Assembly (NCBI RefSeq): GCF_017948455.1
Contig: NZ_JAFFSU010000010.1
Coordinates: forward strand, 1 to 64,000
Source: Streptomyces sp. GESEQ-4
Lineage (GTDB): Bacteria; Actinomycetota; Actinomycetes; Streptomycetales; Streptomycetaceae
DNA length: 64,000 bases
Direction of reading: 5' to 3'
Shown: positions 53,227 through 62,328 of the stretch, one piece after another
How positions within the stretch are numbered: position 1 is the first letter of the stretch
Layout of the letters: each line of letters opens with the position of its first letter
Program-made: the position numbers and the translations under genes
Notes under the pieces: generated by a model
The model's database searches: none
What the model was told of the DNA's origin: nothing
The model's input: the letters and a program-made list of their open reading frames with translations, nothing else

Positions 53227-53816
53227 AGCGCGCCCTTCGTGGAGGGCAGGATTCCGGCGGCGCGCGGGTCTCGCTCACTGGCGTACCGCAGGGCCCGGGC
53301 CAGCGCCTTGAACTGGCACTCCACGATGTGGTGCGCGTTGCGCCCGTACGGCACGTGCACGTGCAGCGCGATCTGGGCCTGGGCGACGAAGGACTCCAGG
53401 ATGTGCCGGGTCATCGTGGTGTCGTACTCGCCGATCATCGGCGCCATGTTCTCGGGCTCGGTGTGCACGAGGTACGGGCGGCCGGACAGGTCGACGGTGA
53501 CCTGGGCGAGGGACTCGTCCAGCGGGACCGTGCAGTTGCCGAACCGGTAGATGCCCACCTTGTCGCCGAGGGCCTGCTTGAAGGCGGCGCCCAGCGCGAG
53601 GGCGGTGTCCTCGATGGTGTGGTGCGAGTCGATGTGCAGGTCGCCCTCGGTCTTCACGGTCAGGTCGAACAGACCGTGCCGGCCGAGCTGGTCGAGCATG
53701 TGGTCGTAGAAGCCGACGCCCGTCGACACATCGACCTTGCCGCTGCCGTCGAGATCGATCTCGACGACCACCGACGTCTCCTTGGTGACGCGCTCCACGC
53801 GTCCTACGCGGCTCAT
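53223..53816 (-). CDS. hisB: Imidazoleglycerol-phosphate dehydratase
   Basis: 197 aa, monofunctional dehydratase without the phosphatase domain found in enteric HisB. Metal-binding histidine motifs DLHIDSHHTIEDTALALG and VPYGRNAHHIVECQFKALARAL are intact. Its start shares one base with the hisC stop (TGATG). Confidence 0.96.
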   Translation of the reverse strand: MSRVGRVERVTKETSVVVEIDLDGSGKVDVSTGVGFYDHMLDQLGRHGLFDLTVKTEGDLHIDSHHTIEDTALALGAAFKQALGDKVGIYRFGNCTVPLDESLAQVTVDLSGRPYLVHTEPENMAPMIGEYDTTMTRHILESFVAQAQIALHVHVPYGRNAHHIVECQFKALARALRYASERDPRAAGILPSTKGAL

Positions 53817-54919
53817 CAGCTCTGCTCCTTCTTGAGTTCACGGACCGCGTCGAGGAACGCGTCGTTCTCCTGTGGGGTTCCGGCGCTGACCCGCAGCCAC
53901 CCCGCGATGCCGTTGTCACGGACCAGGACGCCCTGGTCGAGGATCCGCCGCCAGGCCGTGTGAGAGTCCTCGAACCGGCCGAACTGCACGAAGTTCGCAT
54001 CGGACTCGACGACTTCGTAGCCGGCCGCCCGCAACTCGCTCACCAGCCGGTCCCGCTCGGCCTTCAGCTGCTCGACGTACTTCAGCAGCGTGTCGGTGTG
54101 CTCCAGGGCCGCGAGCGCGGTCGCCTGGGTGATCGCCGAGAGGTGATAGGGCAGCCGTACGAGCTGGACGGCGTCGACGACGGCCGGGTGCGCGGCGAGG
54201 TAGCCGAGGCGGAGTCCGGCCGCGCCGAACGCCTTCGACATCGTCCGCGACACGACGAGATACGGCCGGCCTTCGAGCAGCGGCAGCAGCGAGTCGCCGT
54301 GGCTGAACTCGATGTACGCCTCGTCGACCACCACCATCGAGGGCTTGGCGGCCTGCGCGGCCTCGTACAGCGCGAGGACCGTCTCGGGCGGAACCGCGTT
54401 GCCCGTGGGGTTGTTGGGGGTGGTGATGAAGACGACGTCCGGCCGGTTCTCGGCGATCGCCTTCTCGGCGGCGGCGACATCGATCGTGAAGTCGTCGTCG
54501 CGGGGGCCCGAGATCCAGCCCGTTCCGGTGCCGCGCGAGATGAGCGCGTGCATCGAGTACGACGGCTCGAAGCCGATCGCGGTACGGCCAGGCCCGCCGA
54601 AGGTCTGCAGCAGTTGCTGGATGACCTCGTTGGAGCCGTTGGCCGCCCAGACGTTCGCCAGGCCGACCTCGTGACCGGACGTGTCGGTCAGGTACTTGGC
54701 GAGCTGGGTGCGCAGTTCGACCGCGTCCCGGTCCGGGTAGCGGTTGAGGTTCCGGGCCGCCTCGCGGACGCGCTCGGCGATCCGTTCGACCAGGGGCTCG
54801 GGCAGGGGGTACGGGTTCTCGTTGGTGTTCAGCCGTACGGGGACGTCCAACTGGGGCGCGCCATAAGGGGACTTGCCGCGCAGCTCGTCCCGTACGGGGA
54901 GATCGTCGATGCCAGTCAC
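53816..54919 (-). CDS. hisC: Histidinol-phosphate aminotransferase
   Basis: 367-aa fold-type I PLP enzyme: NTNENPYPLPEPLVERI, WAANGSNEVIQQLLQTFGGPG, TTPNNPTGNAVP, VVDEAYIEFSHGDS and the PLP lysine in VSRTMSKAFGAAGLRLGYLAAHP. It transfers an amino group to imidazole acetol phosphate. Overlaps hisD by four bases (ATGA). Confidence 0.97.
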   Translation of the reverse strand: MTGIDDLPVRDELRGKSPYGAPQLDVPVRLNTNENPYPLPEPLVERIAERVREAARNLNRYPDRDAVELRTQLAKYLTDTSGHEVGLANVWAANGSNEVIQQLLQTFGGPGRTAIGFEPSYSMHALISRGTGTGWISGPRDDDFTIDVAAAEKAIAENRPDVVFITTPNNPTGNAVPPETVLALYEAAQAAKPSMVVVDEAYIEFSHGDSLLPLLEGRPYLVVSRTMSKAFGAAGLRLGYLAAHPAVVDAVQLVRLPYHLSAITQATALAALEHTDTLLKYVEQLKAERDRLVSELRAAGYEVVESDANFVQFGRFEDSHTAWRRILDQGVLVRDNGIAGWLRVSAGTPQENDAFLDAVRELKKEQS

Positions 54920-56241
54920 TGGTCCTCGGGTACCTTCCAGCCGAACCTCGCCTTGATCGCCGCACCGTGCGCCGGCAGGTCCTCCGCCTCCGCCAGCGTC
55001 ACCACGTGCCGCGCCACGTCGGCCAGCGCGTCCCGCGTGTAGTCGACGATGTGGATGCCACGCAGGAAGGACTGGACCGACAGGCCCGAGGAGTGGCAGG
55101 CGCAGCCACCGGTGGGCAGGACGTGGTTGGACCCGGCGGCGTAGTCGCCGAGCGAGACCGGCGCCCAGGGGCCGATGAAGATGGCGCCGGCGTTCTTCAC
55201 GCGGTCCGCGACCGCGGCGGCCTCGGCCGTCTGGATCTCCAGGTGCTCGGCACCGTACGCGTCCACCACCCGCAGCCCCTCGTCGACGCCGTCGACGAGC
55301 ACGATCGCGGACTGCCGCCCCTTCAGCGCCGGAACGATCCGGTCCTCGATGTGCTTGGTGGCCGCGACCTGCGGCTCCAGCTCCTTCTCCACCGCGTCCG
55401 CCAGCTCCACGGAGTCGGTGACCAGGACGGCCGCGGCCAGCGGGTCGTGCTCGGCCTGGCTGATCAGGTCGGAGGCGACGTGCACCGGATCGGCGGTGGC
55501 GTCGGCCAGGACCGCGATCTCGGTCGGGCCCGCCTCGGCGTCGATGCCGATCTTGCCGGTGAAGTAGCGCTTGGCGGCGGCGACCCAGATGTTGCCGGGG
55601 CCGGTGACCATGTTGGCGGGCGGGCAGGACTCAGTGCCGTACGCGAACATCGCGACGGCCGTAGCGCCACCGGCGGCGTACACCTCGTCGACGCCGAGCA
55701 GCGCGCACGCGGCGAGGATCGTCGGGTGCGGGAGGCCCCCGAACTCGGCCTGCGCCGGGGAGGCGAGCGCGATCGACCCGACGCCGGCCTCCTGCGCGGG
55801 CACCACGTTCATGATCACGGAGGACGGGTAGACCGACCGGCCGCCGGGCGCGTAGAGCCCGACCCGCTCGACCGGCACCCACTTCTCGGTGACCGAGCCG
55901 CCGGGCACGACCTGGGTCGTGTGCGTCGTACGGCGCTGCTCGCGGTGGACGAGACGGGCGCGCCGGATGGACTCCTCCAGGGCGGCACGCACGGCCGGGT
56001 CGAGTTCTTCGAGTGCCTTGTCGAGTGCCTCGGCCGGGACCCGTACGGAATCCAGACGCACCCCGTCGAACTTCTCGGCGAAGTCGATCAGCGCCGCGTC
56101 ACCCCGATGATGCACGGCCTCGCAGATCGGACGCACCTTCTCAAGGGCGGCCGCAACGTCGAAGTCGGCTCGGGGCAGCAGGTCGCGCAAGGCGGGACCC
56201 TCCGGGAGGGCGTCGCCGCGCAGATCGATTCGGGAGATCAC
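54916..56241 (-). CDS. hisD: Histidinol dehydrogenase
   Basis: 441 aa, first gene of the his operon. It oxidises histidinol to histidine in two NAD-dependent steps with bound zinc. Key stretches: ERVGLYAPGGRSVYPSSVIMNVVPAQEAG, VTGPGNIWVAAAKRYF, GIDAEAGPTEIAVLAD, and SNHVLPTGGCACHSSGLSVQSFLRG with zinc ligands. Start GTG 56241 (VISRIDLRG) matches the family; no strong ribosome site is seen. The 158 bases to the divergent gene at 56400 should hold its promoter; I saw no T-box or leader peptide. Confidence 0.96.
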   Translation of the reverse strand: MISRIDLRGDALPEGPALRDLLPRADFDVAAALEKVRPICEAVHHRGDAALIDFAEKFDGVRLDSVRVPAEALDKALEELDPAVRAALEESIRRARLVHREQRRTTHTTQVVPGGSVTEKWVPVERVGLYAPGGRSVYPSSVIMNVVPAQEAGVGSIALASPAQAEFGGLPHPTILAACALLGVDEVYAAGGATAVAMFAYGTESCPPANMVTGPGNIWVAAAKRYFTGKIGIDAEAGPTEIAVLADATADPVHVASDLISQAEHDPLAAAVLVTDSVELADAVEKELEPQVAATKHIEDRIVPALKGRQSAIVLVDGVDEGLRVVDAYGAEHLEIQTAEAAAVADRVKNAGAIFIGPWAPVSLGDYAAGSNHVLPTGGCACHSSGLSVQSFLRGIHIVDYTRDALADVARHVVTLAEAEDLPAHGAAIKARFGWKVPEDQ

Positions 56242-56399
56242 GGGCTCAATTCTCGCAGACCGGAGTCGGGCGTTGTCCTCGCGTTTCAGTAGCTGATACA
56301 CGACACGGAAGATCCTCTTCACTGTTGGTGTTCGAGGCGTCACTCAGCGGGCATGAACGGTTGTACGAAACCTATGAGTAACAGGAGGAAGGAACCACC

Positions 56400-57977
56400 G
56401 TGACCGAGGGGGCCGGCATCCGCGCCGGGGAGTTGCCGGACGATCTGACCGCCGCCGAGGCCGGCATGTGGCAGGCCTTCCGCAACGGCAGCGTGTACGA
56501 CCTGAGCAGCGGCGACCCGATCGTCGACGATCCGCACGGCGGGCGCCCGTGGGGACCGGAGCGGACGGTGCGGGCCCGGATCGTGTGCTGGCTGCTGCTG
56601 GACGGCCCGCCCGCCCTCGCGGGCCGCGTGTCGTCGCTGAAGCTCACCGGCGTGCAGATCAGCGGCACCCTGGACCTCGCGGGCGGCACGGTCACGCCCT
56701 ACGTCGAGCTGCGCGGCTGCCGTTTCGAACGGGAGATCCTGCTGCCGGAGGCCCACTTCACCACCGTACGGCTGGTGGACTGCTCGGTGCCGCGGCTGGA
56801 GGCGGCCCGGGTGCACACGGAGGGCGATCTGCATCTGCCGCGCTGCCGCTTCCACAACGGGGTACGGCTGACCGACGCGCAGATCGGCACGGATCTGCTG
56901 ATCAACCAGGCCATCGTCTACCGGGACCGCAGCGGGCGCTCCATCTCCGGGGACGGCATGACCATCGGCCAGGACCTCCAGGCCGAGCTGCTTGAGTCGC
57001 ACGGCGAGCTGCGGCTGCGCGGGGCCAACGTCGGCGTGTCGCTGAGTCTGCGGGGCGCCCGGCTGGCCAACCCGTACACCCGGTTCGCACTGAACGCGCC
57101 GCAGCTGACCGTGGGGCGGACGCTGTATCTCACGCCCGCCGGTGTCGGCAGCGTGCTGCTGAGCGGGGGCACACCCGCGCGCGGGACGCGGGTCCAGCGG
57201 GTCGAGTGCGAGGGCGGGGTGCGGCTGGACGACGGGCGGTTCGGGGACTCCGTCGACTTCGAGCGGGCCCGGTTCACCTTCACCGACGAGCAGGAGCTGT
57301 CGCTGCGGCGGGTGCAGACGCCGGAGTTGCGCTTCCTCGGCGAGCGGCCGGCGCGCGGGCGTGTCGTGCTCTCGGGGGCGAAGATCGTCAACCTGATGGA
57401 CCGGAGGGACAGCTGGCCGGGCCCCGGACGGCTGCACATGGGCGGATTCGCCTACGAGAACCTCGTGCCGCGCGGCCCGTTCCCGCTCGCCGAGCGGCTG
57501 GAGTGGGTGGCCGCCGCGACCGCCGAGTACAACCCGGAGCCGTACGAGCGACTGGCCACCGTGCTGCGGGCCGGGGGCGAGGACGAGGACGCCCGCGAGG
57601 TGTTACTGGCCAAGCAGCGCCGGCGGCGCGAGACCCTGCCGGCGGCGGCCAAGCTGTGGGGGTACGCGCAGGACTGGACGGTGGCCTACGGCTACCGGCC
57701 CGGCCGGGCGGCGGTCTGGATGGCGCTGCTGTGGGCGGCGAGCTCGGTGGCCTTCACGCACGCCGACCATCCGCCGATCAAGTCCGGTGAGCATCCGCCG
57801 TGGAACCCGGCCCTCTTCGCACTCGACCTGCTTCTGCCGGTCATCGACCTCGGTCAGGTGGGTTTCTGGCGGCTGGGCGGCGGCTGGCAGTGGCTGGCCG
57901 CGGCGATGATCGTGGTCGGCTGGATCCTTGCGACGACGGTGGCGGCGGGGGCGACGCGGCTGCTGCGACGGGGGTGA
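56400..57977 (+). CDS. Beta-helix-like (pentapeptide-type) membrane protein
   Basis: 525 aa. The first ~380 residues are made of short beta-strand repeats with the look of a degenerate pentapeptide or bactofilin-like solenoid (VSSLKLTGVQISGTLDLAGG, ELRGCRFEREILLPEAHF, GDLHLPRCRFHNGVRLTDAQIGTDL). A helical segment follows (YNPEPYERLATVLRAGGEDEDAREVLLAKQRR) and then three C-terminal membrane helices (AVWMALLWAASSVAF, ALFALDLLLPVID, MIVVGWILATTVAAG). ACAGGAGG lies 8-12 bases before GTG 56400. It is divergent from hisD. Function unknown; a membrane-anchored solenoid usually serves as a scaffold or binding surface. Confidence 0.78.
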   Translation: MTEGAGIRAGELPDDLTAAEAGMWQAFRNGSVYDLSSGDPIVDDPHGGRPWGPERTVRARIVCWLLLDGPPALAGRVSSLKLTGVQISGTLDLAGGTVTPYVELRGCRFEREILLPEAHFTTVRLVDCSVPRLEAARVHTEGDLHLPRCRFHNGVRLTDAQIGTDLLINQAIVYRDRSGRSISGDGMTIGQDLQAELLESHGELRLRGANVGVSLSLRGARLANPYTRFALNAPQLTVGRTLYLTPAGVGSVLLSGGTPARGTRVQRVECEGGVRLDDGRFGDSVDFERARFTFTDEQELSLRRVQTPELRFLGERPARGRVVLSGAKIVNLMDRRDSWPGPGRLHMGGFAYENLVPRGPFPLAERLEWVAAATAEYNPEPYERLATVLRAGGEDEDAREVLLAKQRRRRETLPAAAKLWGYAQDWTVAYGYRPGRAAVWMALLWAASSVAFTHADHPPIKSGEHPPWNPALFALDLLLPVIDLGQVGFWRLGGGWQWLAAAMIVVGWILATTVAAGATRLLRRG

Positions 57978-58061
57978 AGGGGGATGAAGGACGTGCGGCA
58001 CCTGCCCACCAGGTGGTCGGTGCGCACGCGCGTTCTCCCGCGACCACTAGGCTTTTGCGCC

Positions 58062-58802
58062 GTGACCACCGTCCGGCTTCCGCTCTTCCCCCTGAACTCG
58101 GTGCTGTTCCCGGGACTCGTGCTCCCGTTGAACGTCTTCGAGGAGCGTTATCGCGCCATGATGCGCGAACTGCTCAAGTCCCCCGAGGACGAACCGCGCC
58201 GTTTCGGCGTCGTGGCGATCCGCGACGGCCACGAGGTGGCCGCCAGCGCGCCCGGCATGCCGGACCCGACTGCCCTGCCCGAGCGCGGGCCCGCCGCCGG
58301 CTTCGGCACCGACCCCGTCAAGGCCTTCCACGGCGTGGGCTGTGTGGCCGACGCGGCGACCATCCGGGAGCGGCCCGACGGCACGTTCGAGGTGCTGGCG
58401 ACGGGGACGACCCGGGTGCGGCTGCTGTCGGTCGACGCGTCCGGTCCCTTCCTGACGGCCGAGCTGGAGGAGCTGACGGAGGATCGCGGCGACGAGGCGG
58501 GGGCGCTGGCCGAGGGGGTGCTGCGGGCGTTCAGGCAGTACCAGAAGCGGCTGGCGGGCGCCCGGGAGCGGTCGCTGACTACGAACGGGGAGCTGCCGGA
58601 CGAGCCGGCCGTGGTCTCGTATCTCGTGGCCGCCGCGATGATGCTGGACACCCCGACGAAGCAGCGTCTGCTCCAGGCGCCGGACACCGCGTCCCGGCTG
58701 CGCGACGAACTGAAACTCCTTCGCTCCGAGACGGCCATCATCCGTAACCTGCCGTCGTTGCCGGCGTCGGACCTGACGCGCGGCGCGACGAACCTCAACT
58801 GA
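58062..58802 (+). CDS. LON peptidase substrate-binding-domain protein
   Basis: 246 aa. Only the Lon N-terminal domain is present: LPLFPLNSVLFPGLVLPLNVFEERYRAMM at the N-terminus, FGVVAI and GVGCVADAATIRERPDGTFEVLATGTTRVRLL, then a helical C-terminal part. No AAA or protease domain follows. Stand-alone LON domains are presumed to bind unfolded proteins or act as adaptors. Start GTG 58062. It precedes ybaK by 16 bases. Confidence 0.88.
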   Translation: MTTVRLPLFPLNSVLFPGLVLPLNVFEERYRAMMRELLKSPEDEPRRFGVVAIRDGHEVAASAPGMPDPTALPERGPAAGFGTDPVKAFHGVGCVADAATIRERPDGTFEVLATGTTRVRLLSVDASGPFLTAELEELTEDRGDEAGALAEGVLRAFRQYQKRLAGARERSLTTNGELPDEPAVVSYLVAAAMMLDTPTKQRLLQAPDTASRLRDELKLLRSETAIIRNLPSLPASDLTRGATNLN

Positions 58803-58818
58803 ACCTGGAACAGGCCGG

Positions 58819-59322
58819 ATGGCGAAGAAGTCGAAGAAGCAGCAACAGCCGGGCGGCACACCCGCGACGGTGACCCTGACAGCGGCGGGCGCGGAGTTCA
58901 CGGTCCACGCCTACGACCACGACCCCGCGCACCCCTCCTACGGCGAGGAGGCGGCCGAGGCGATGGGTGTCTCCCCGGAGCGGGTCTTCAAGACGTTGGT
59001 GGCGGACGTCGACGGCGCGCTGGTGGTCGGCATCGTCCCGGTGTCCGGCTCGCTGGACCTGAAGGCCCTGGCGACGGCGGTGGGCGGCAAGAAGGCGACG
59101 ATGGCGGACCCGGCCCTGGCGGAGCGCACGACGGGCTATGTCCGGGGCGGCATCTCCCCGTTGGGCCAGCGCAAGAAGCTCCGCACGGTCCTGGACGCCT
59201 CCGCGACCGCCTACGACACGATCTGCGTCTCGGCGGGCCGCCGCGGCCTGGAGGTCGAACTGTCCCCGAAGGACCTGACCGACCTCACGAACGCCACCCT
59301 CGCCCCGATCGCCCGCGCCTGA
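58819..59322 (+). CDS. ybaK: Cys-tRNA(Pro) deacylase
   Basis: 167-aa YbaK/EbsC protein that clears cysteine misloaded on tRNA(Pro), in trans to prolyl-tRNA synthetase. Visible: RVFKTLVADVDGALVVGIVPVSGSLDLKALA with the conserved Lys, GGKKATMADPALAERTTGYVRGGISPLGQRK, and TICVSAGRRGLEVELSPKDL. The protein opens with KKSKKQQQ, normal for streptomycete members. It is followed by the short bL37-like gene. Confidence 0.92.
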   Translation: MAKKSKKQQQPGGTPATVTLTAAGAEFTVHAYDHDPAHPSYGEEAAEAMGVSPERVFKTLVADVDGALVVGIVPVSGSLDLKALATAVGGKKATMADPALAERTTGYVRGGISPLGQRKKLRTVLDASATAYDTICVSAGRRGLEVELSPKDLTDLTNATLAPIARA

Positions 59323-59363
59323 CCTCTCGACGCCGGCCCCTTCCTCCGTTAAGCAGAGGGGAC

Positions 59364-59438
59364 ATGTCGAAGAAAACCAGGAAACGCAGATGGCGCGTGA
59401 AAAAGGGCCGAGCAAACCACGGCCGACGCCCATCCTGA
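59364..59438 (+). CDS. 24-aa basic protein, probable large-subunit ribosomal protein bL37
   Basis: ATG 59364 to TGA 59438. The product is 24 residues, starts MSKKTRKRRWRV and ends ANHGRRPS, with half the residues Lys or Arg. The length, the MxK+xRKRR start and the ANHG(K/R)RP ending match the actinobacterial ribosomal protein bL37 first seen in mycobacterial ribosome structures. AGAGGGG precedes the start by a few bases. It lies alone between ybaK and a terminator-bearing repeat. It is too short for most gene callers. Confidence 0.72.
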   Translation: MSKKTRKRRWRVKKGRANHGRRPS

Positions 59439-59504
59439 CCCAAGCCCGTCCGGCATGCAGGGGTAAGGCCACCTCGGCCACTTCTCGGCGCCGGTCCGCG
59501 CATT

Positions 59505-59610
59505 TCAGCCCGTCCGGCGTTTGAGGACGAGGCCGTTCAGGCCGAAGCGGGGGTCTGGGGGCGGCAGCCCCCAGGGATGGGACGGGTAGGGGCGGCGGGG
59601 GCGAAAACAA
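59505..59610 (+). repeat. Second type of dispersed Streptomyces intergenic element
   Basis: Begins CAGCCCGTCCGGCGTTTGAG, continues with GACGAGGCC, a GGGGGTCTGGGGGCGGCAGC block and GGGGGCGAAAA. The CTGGGGG/CCCCCAG stem (59555-59574) forms a hairpin. I recognise this element as common between genes in streptomycete genomes; only one copy is in this window. Confidence 0.75.
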
Positions 59611-59620
59611 CCCCCGCCGC
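59592..59620. terminator. Hairpin between ybaK/bL37 and the convergent DUF2567 gene
   Basis: GCGGCGGGGG (59592-59601) pairs perfectly with CCCCCGCCGC (59611-59620) around CGAAAACAA. It lies 20 bases beyond the convergent gene's stop and can terminate transcription from both sides. Confidence 0.75.
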
Positions 59621-59639
59621 AACCACAGCGGACCCGCCC

Positions 59640-60308
59640 CTACGCAGGCGGCACCCCAGCAGGCTGCTGATACGGCTCCGGATCCCGCGGCCCGAACAAC
59701 GCCGTCAGCCCCAGATGCACCACCAGCCCCGCCAGCGGCCACGCCAGCAACGCACCCTTCGCCCCCAACTCCAGCGGCGCGGAGAACGCGACACCCTTGC
59801 CCACGTCCTTCGCGTGAGCGACCACGTCCTCGGCCGGCCCGAGCCAGATCCCCACCCGCCAGGCCAGCAGCGCCCCGAGCAGCCCTCCGACGGCCAGCCC
59901 CACCACCAGCGGCACCCCGCCACGCCGCCGCACGAGGAACACGACGAAGGCGCTCACGACCCCGAACGCGACGGCCAGCAGAGTGAACGTTCCGTCCACC
60001 CCCACCGCCTGCTCCCCCTCGGTGTCCTTGAGGTAGACGACCCAGTTCTTGTCGACAACGTCCCCCACCAGCGGCACGCGCGGCGCCAGCCAGGCCCACA
60101 CCACGCCCAGCAGCAGTCCGCAGAGCGCCACCGCGACCGCGATCACCGCGGCTTCCCGCACTTCGGTCTTCATCCCGGGCCCGTCCTGTCCGTACCCGAC
60201 ATCATGCGACGCGGGGGCCCCGTACGCCTGCCCGGCAGGCGACGGCGGCCACCCACCGTGGGACGGCTGTTCATGCGGCGGCGGAGGAGGAGTCAGCGGT
60301 GCGGTCAC
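59640..60308 (-). CDS. DUF2567-type membrane protein
   Basis: 222 aa. A Pro/Gly/Tyr-rich cytosolic N-terminus (PPPPPHEQPSHGGWPP) is followed by four hydrophobic helices (AAVIAVAVALCGLLLGVVWAWL; TLLAVAFGVVSAFVVFLV; PLVVGLAVGGLLGALLAWRVG; ALLAWPLAGLVVHLGLTALF). DKNWVVYLKDTEGEQAVGVDG lies outside between the first two, as in DUF2567. No known function. Start GTG 60308. It follows the ABC permease by 34 bases, so it may belong to that operon. Confidence 0.8.
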   Translation of the reverse strand: MTAPLTPPPPPHEQPSHGGWPPSPAGQAYGAPASHDVGYGQDGPGMKTEVREAAVIAVAVALCGLLLGVVWAWLAPRVPLVGDVVDKNWVVYLKDTEGEQAVGVDGTFTLLAVAFGVVSAFVVFLVRRRGGVPLVVGLAVGGLLGALLAWRVGIWLGPAEDVVAHAKDVGKGVAFSAPLELGAKGALLAWPLAGLVVHLGLTALFGPRDPEPYQQPAGVPPA

Positions 60309-60342
60309 CCTGCCATCGTGCCAGGCCCGCCTGTGCGGTGTG

Positions 60343-61164
60343 TCACCGGACGGCGGCCCGGCGATACGCCCAGGTCGCGACGGCCAGCGACACCACGCCC
60401 ACGCCCCCGCAGACGGCGAGGTCACCGAGCACGAACGCCCAGTCCGGGCTCGGCCCGAACGTACGCGCGAAGGCCTCCACGCCGTAGGTCGACGGCAGCA
60501 GATCCCGCAGGAACCGCACCCCCTCCGGCATGCGTTCCGCGGGCAGCACGCCCAGCAGCAGCGCCGCGGACATGCCCAACTGGCCGAGCAGCGTGGCCAG
60601 TTCGGGCCGCGGCGCGAGCAGTCCGAGGGCCGCCCCGAGCCCGGCGAGCGCGGCACCGGCGAGCGGGATCACCGCGGCCAGCACCCACAGATGCGCCAGC
60701 GGCAGCCCGAACAGCGCGCACCCGAACACCGCCGTCACGACGGTCCCCGGCACGGTGAACGACGCGTACGCGCCCGCCGCCCCCAGCACCACAGCCGCCG
60801 GCGGCACCGGCAGCGTCGCGTAGTGGTCGAGCCCGCCGCTGGCCCGCAGCTGCCCGAAGTACTGGGCGAGCAGGTTCAGCGCGACGAAGGCCACGACGAG
60901 CACCGACGACCCGGCCACCACGGCCCGCGCCTCGCCCCCGCCGTCCACGACCCCGCGCATCAGGACCATGATCCCGATCGACTGGAAGGTCGCCACGAAC
61001 AGCAGCGGTATCCGCGCGACCCGCGCCCGGGACAGCTGCGCCCGGTACACGGCGGCGAGGGACGGCCACAGCCGCGCCCGCGGCCCGAGGACGGCCGCAC
61101 CGTCGGCGGCCTCCTCCACGCCCAGGGCCCCGCCCGGCAGGACATCGGCGGATACGACACTCAC
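60343..61164 (-). CDS. ABC-2 type transporter permease
   Basis: 273 aa with about six membrane helices in the ABC-2 arrangement (RIPLLFVATFQSIGIMVL; AVVAGSSVLVVAFVALNLLAQYFG; LPVPPAAVVLGAAGAYASFTVPG; HLWVLAAVIPLAGAALAGLGAALGLLAPRPELATLLGQLGMSAALLLG). The CoA-like LLPSTYGVEAFAR motif before the last helix is common in drug/antibiotic exporter permeases. Start GTG 61164. It follows its ATPase by about 85 bases. Confidence 0.88.
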   Translation of the reverse strand: MSVVSADVLPGGALGVEEAADGAAVLGPRARLWPSLAAVYRAQLSRARVARIPLLFVATFQSIGIMVLMRGVVDGGGEARAVVAGSSVLVVAFVALNLLAQYFGQLRASGGLDHYATLPVPPAAVVLGAAGAYASFTVPGTVVTAVFGCALFGLPLAHLWVLAAVIPLAGAALAGLGAALGLLAPRPELATLLGQLGMSAALLLGVLPAERMPEGVRFLRDLLPSTYGVEAFARTFGPSPDWAFVLGDLAVCGGVGVVSLAVATWAYRRAAVR

Positions 61165-61249
61165 GTCGAAGTGCTCCCCTTCGTACGGCCCACGGAGGCA
61201 GTCCCCCTGTCCCCTACGGATACGGATACGGATACGACGATCCGCGCGC

Positions 61250-62260
61250 TCATGCCTTCACCAGCCCCTGCGCATCGCCGCCCAGCGCCAGGTACACATC
61301 CTCCAGGCTCGGCGTGGCGAGCGTGAAGTCGTCCAGGGCGGTGAACGCGGCCCCGCCGGTGACCGTGGCGACGGCCACCCGGGCCTCCTCGGGCGCGAGC
61401 CGCAGCGTCCAGCGCCGGCCCGACTCGACGGCCCGTTCCCGCAGCGCGGCGACCTCGGGCACCTCCAGCGGCGCCCGGTCCCGCCACACCAGCTCGACCC
61501 GGACCTCCCCGGCAACCTGCTCCTTGAGCCCGGCGGGACTGTCGCAGGCGATCACGCGTCCCTGGTCGAGGACGGCGACCCGGTCGAGGACGGTCTCGGC
61601 CTCGATGACGTTGTGGGTGACCAGCACCACGGTGGTGCCGCGTTCGGCCCGGCGCCGGTCGACCGCGGACCACACGGCCCGCCGCGCCACCGGGTCCATG
61701 CCGGTGGTCGGCTCGTCGAGGACCAGCAGCGACCGCTCCCCCACCAGCGCCGAAGCGAAACAGGCCAGCCGCCGCTGCCCGCCGGACAGCTTCCTGATCG
61801 GGCGGCCGGCGAGCGACGTGAGGCCCAGCTCGTCGAGTACGTCGTCCCGCTCGGCCCGCGCCCGCTTCACCTCGAGCCCGCGCAGCCGTCCGGTGGTCTC
61901 GGCGGCGAGCGACACGGTGAGGTCGTCGAGGGCGGTGGACTCCTGGCCGAGGTAGGCAAGGATCCGCGCGGCCCGCTCCGGATGCCGCACGATGTCGTGC
62001 CCGAGGATCTCCACGCTGCCGCGGTCCGGCCGCATCAGCCCGGTCAGCTGCCGTACGAGGGTGGTCTTCCCGGCGCCGTTCGGCCCGAGCAGCCCGAAGA
62101 TCTCACCCCGCCGGATGTCCAGCCGTACATCGTCCGTGGCCCTGACCTCGGGCGTCGCCGGAACCCCGCGCCGACCCCGCACCGCGGGATAGGTCTTCGT
62201 GAGCCCGCGCACCGCGCACACGACATCCCGACCGTGCCGAAGTGCCTGTCCCGCGCGCAT
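61250..62260 (-). CDS. ABC transporter ATP-binding protein (DrrA-type)
   Basis: 336 aa. Walker A GPNGAGKTT, signature LSGGQRRLACFASALVG, Walker B LLVLDEPTTGMD and the H-loop VLVTHNV are all intact. The C-terminal ~100 residues (VAGEVRVELVWRDRAPLEVPEV to SLEDVYLALGGD) are the accessory domain of DrrA-type exporters. Start 62260 is used; a GTG two codons earlier is possible. With the downstream permease it forms an exporter of unknown substrate. Confidence 0.92.
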   Translation of the reverse strand: MRAGQALRHGRDVVCAVRGLTKTYPAVRGRRGVPATPEVRATDDVRLDIRRGEIFGLLGPNGAGKTTLVRQLTGLMRPDRGSVEILGHDIVRHPERAARILAYLGQESTALDDLTVSLAAETTGRLRGLEVKRARAERDDVLDELGLTSLAGRPIRKLSGGQRRLACFASALVGERSLLVLDEPTTGMDPVARRAVWSAVDRRRAERGTTVVLVTHNVIEAETVLDRVAVLDQGRVIACDSPAGLKEQVAGEVRVELVWRDRAPLEVPEVAALRERAVESGRRWTLRLAPEEARVAVATVTGGAAFTALDDFTLATPSLEDVYLALGGDAQGLVKA

Positions 62261-62328
62261 ACTCACAAGGGACGAGAGTACGGGGTCGGGAGCCTCCGCT
62301 CCCCCTTGGGGGCGGCGTATGTGCCGTT

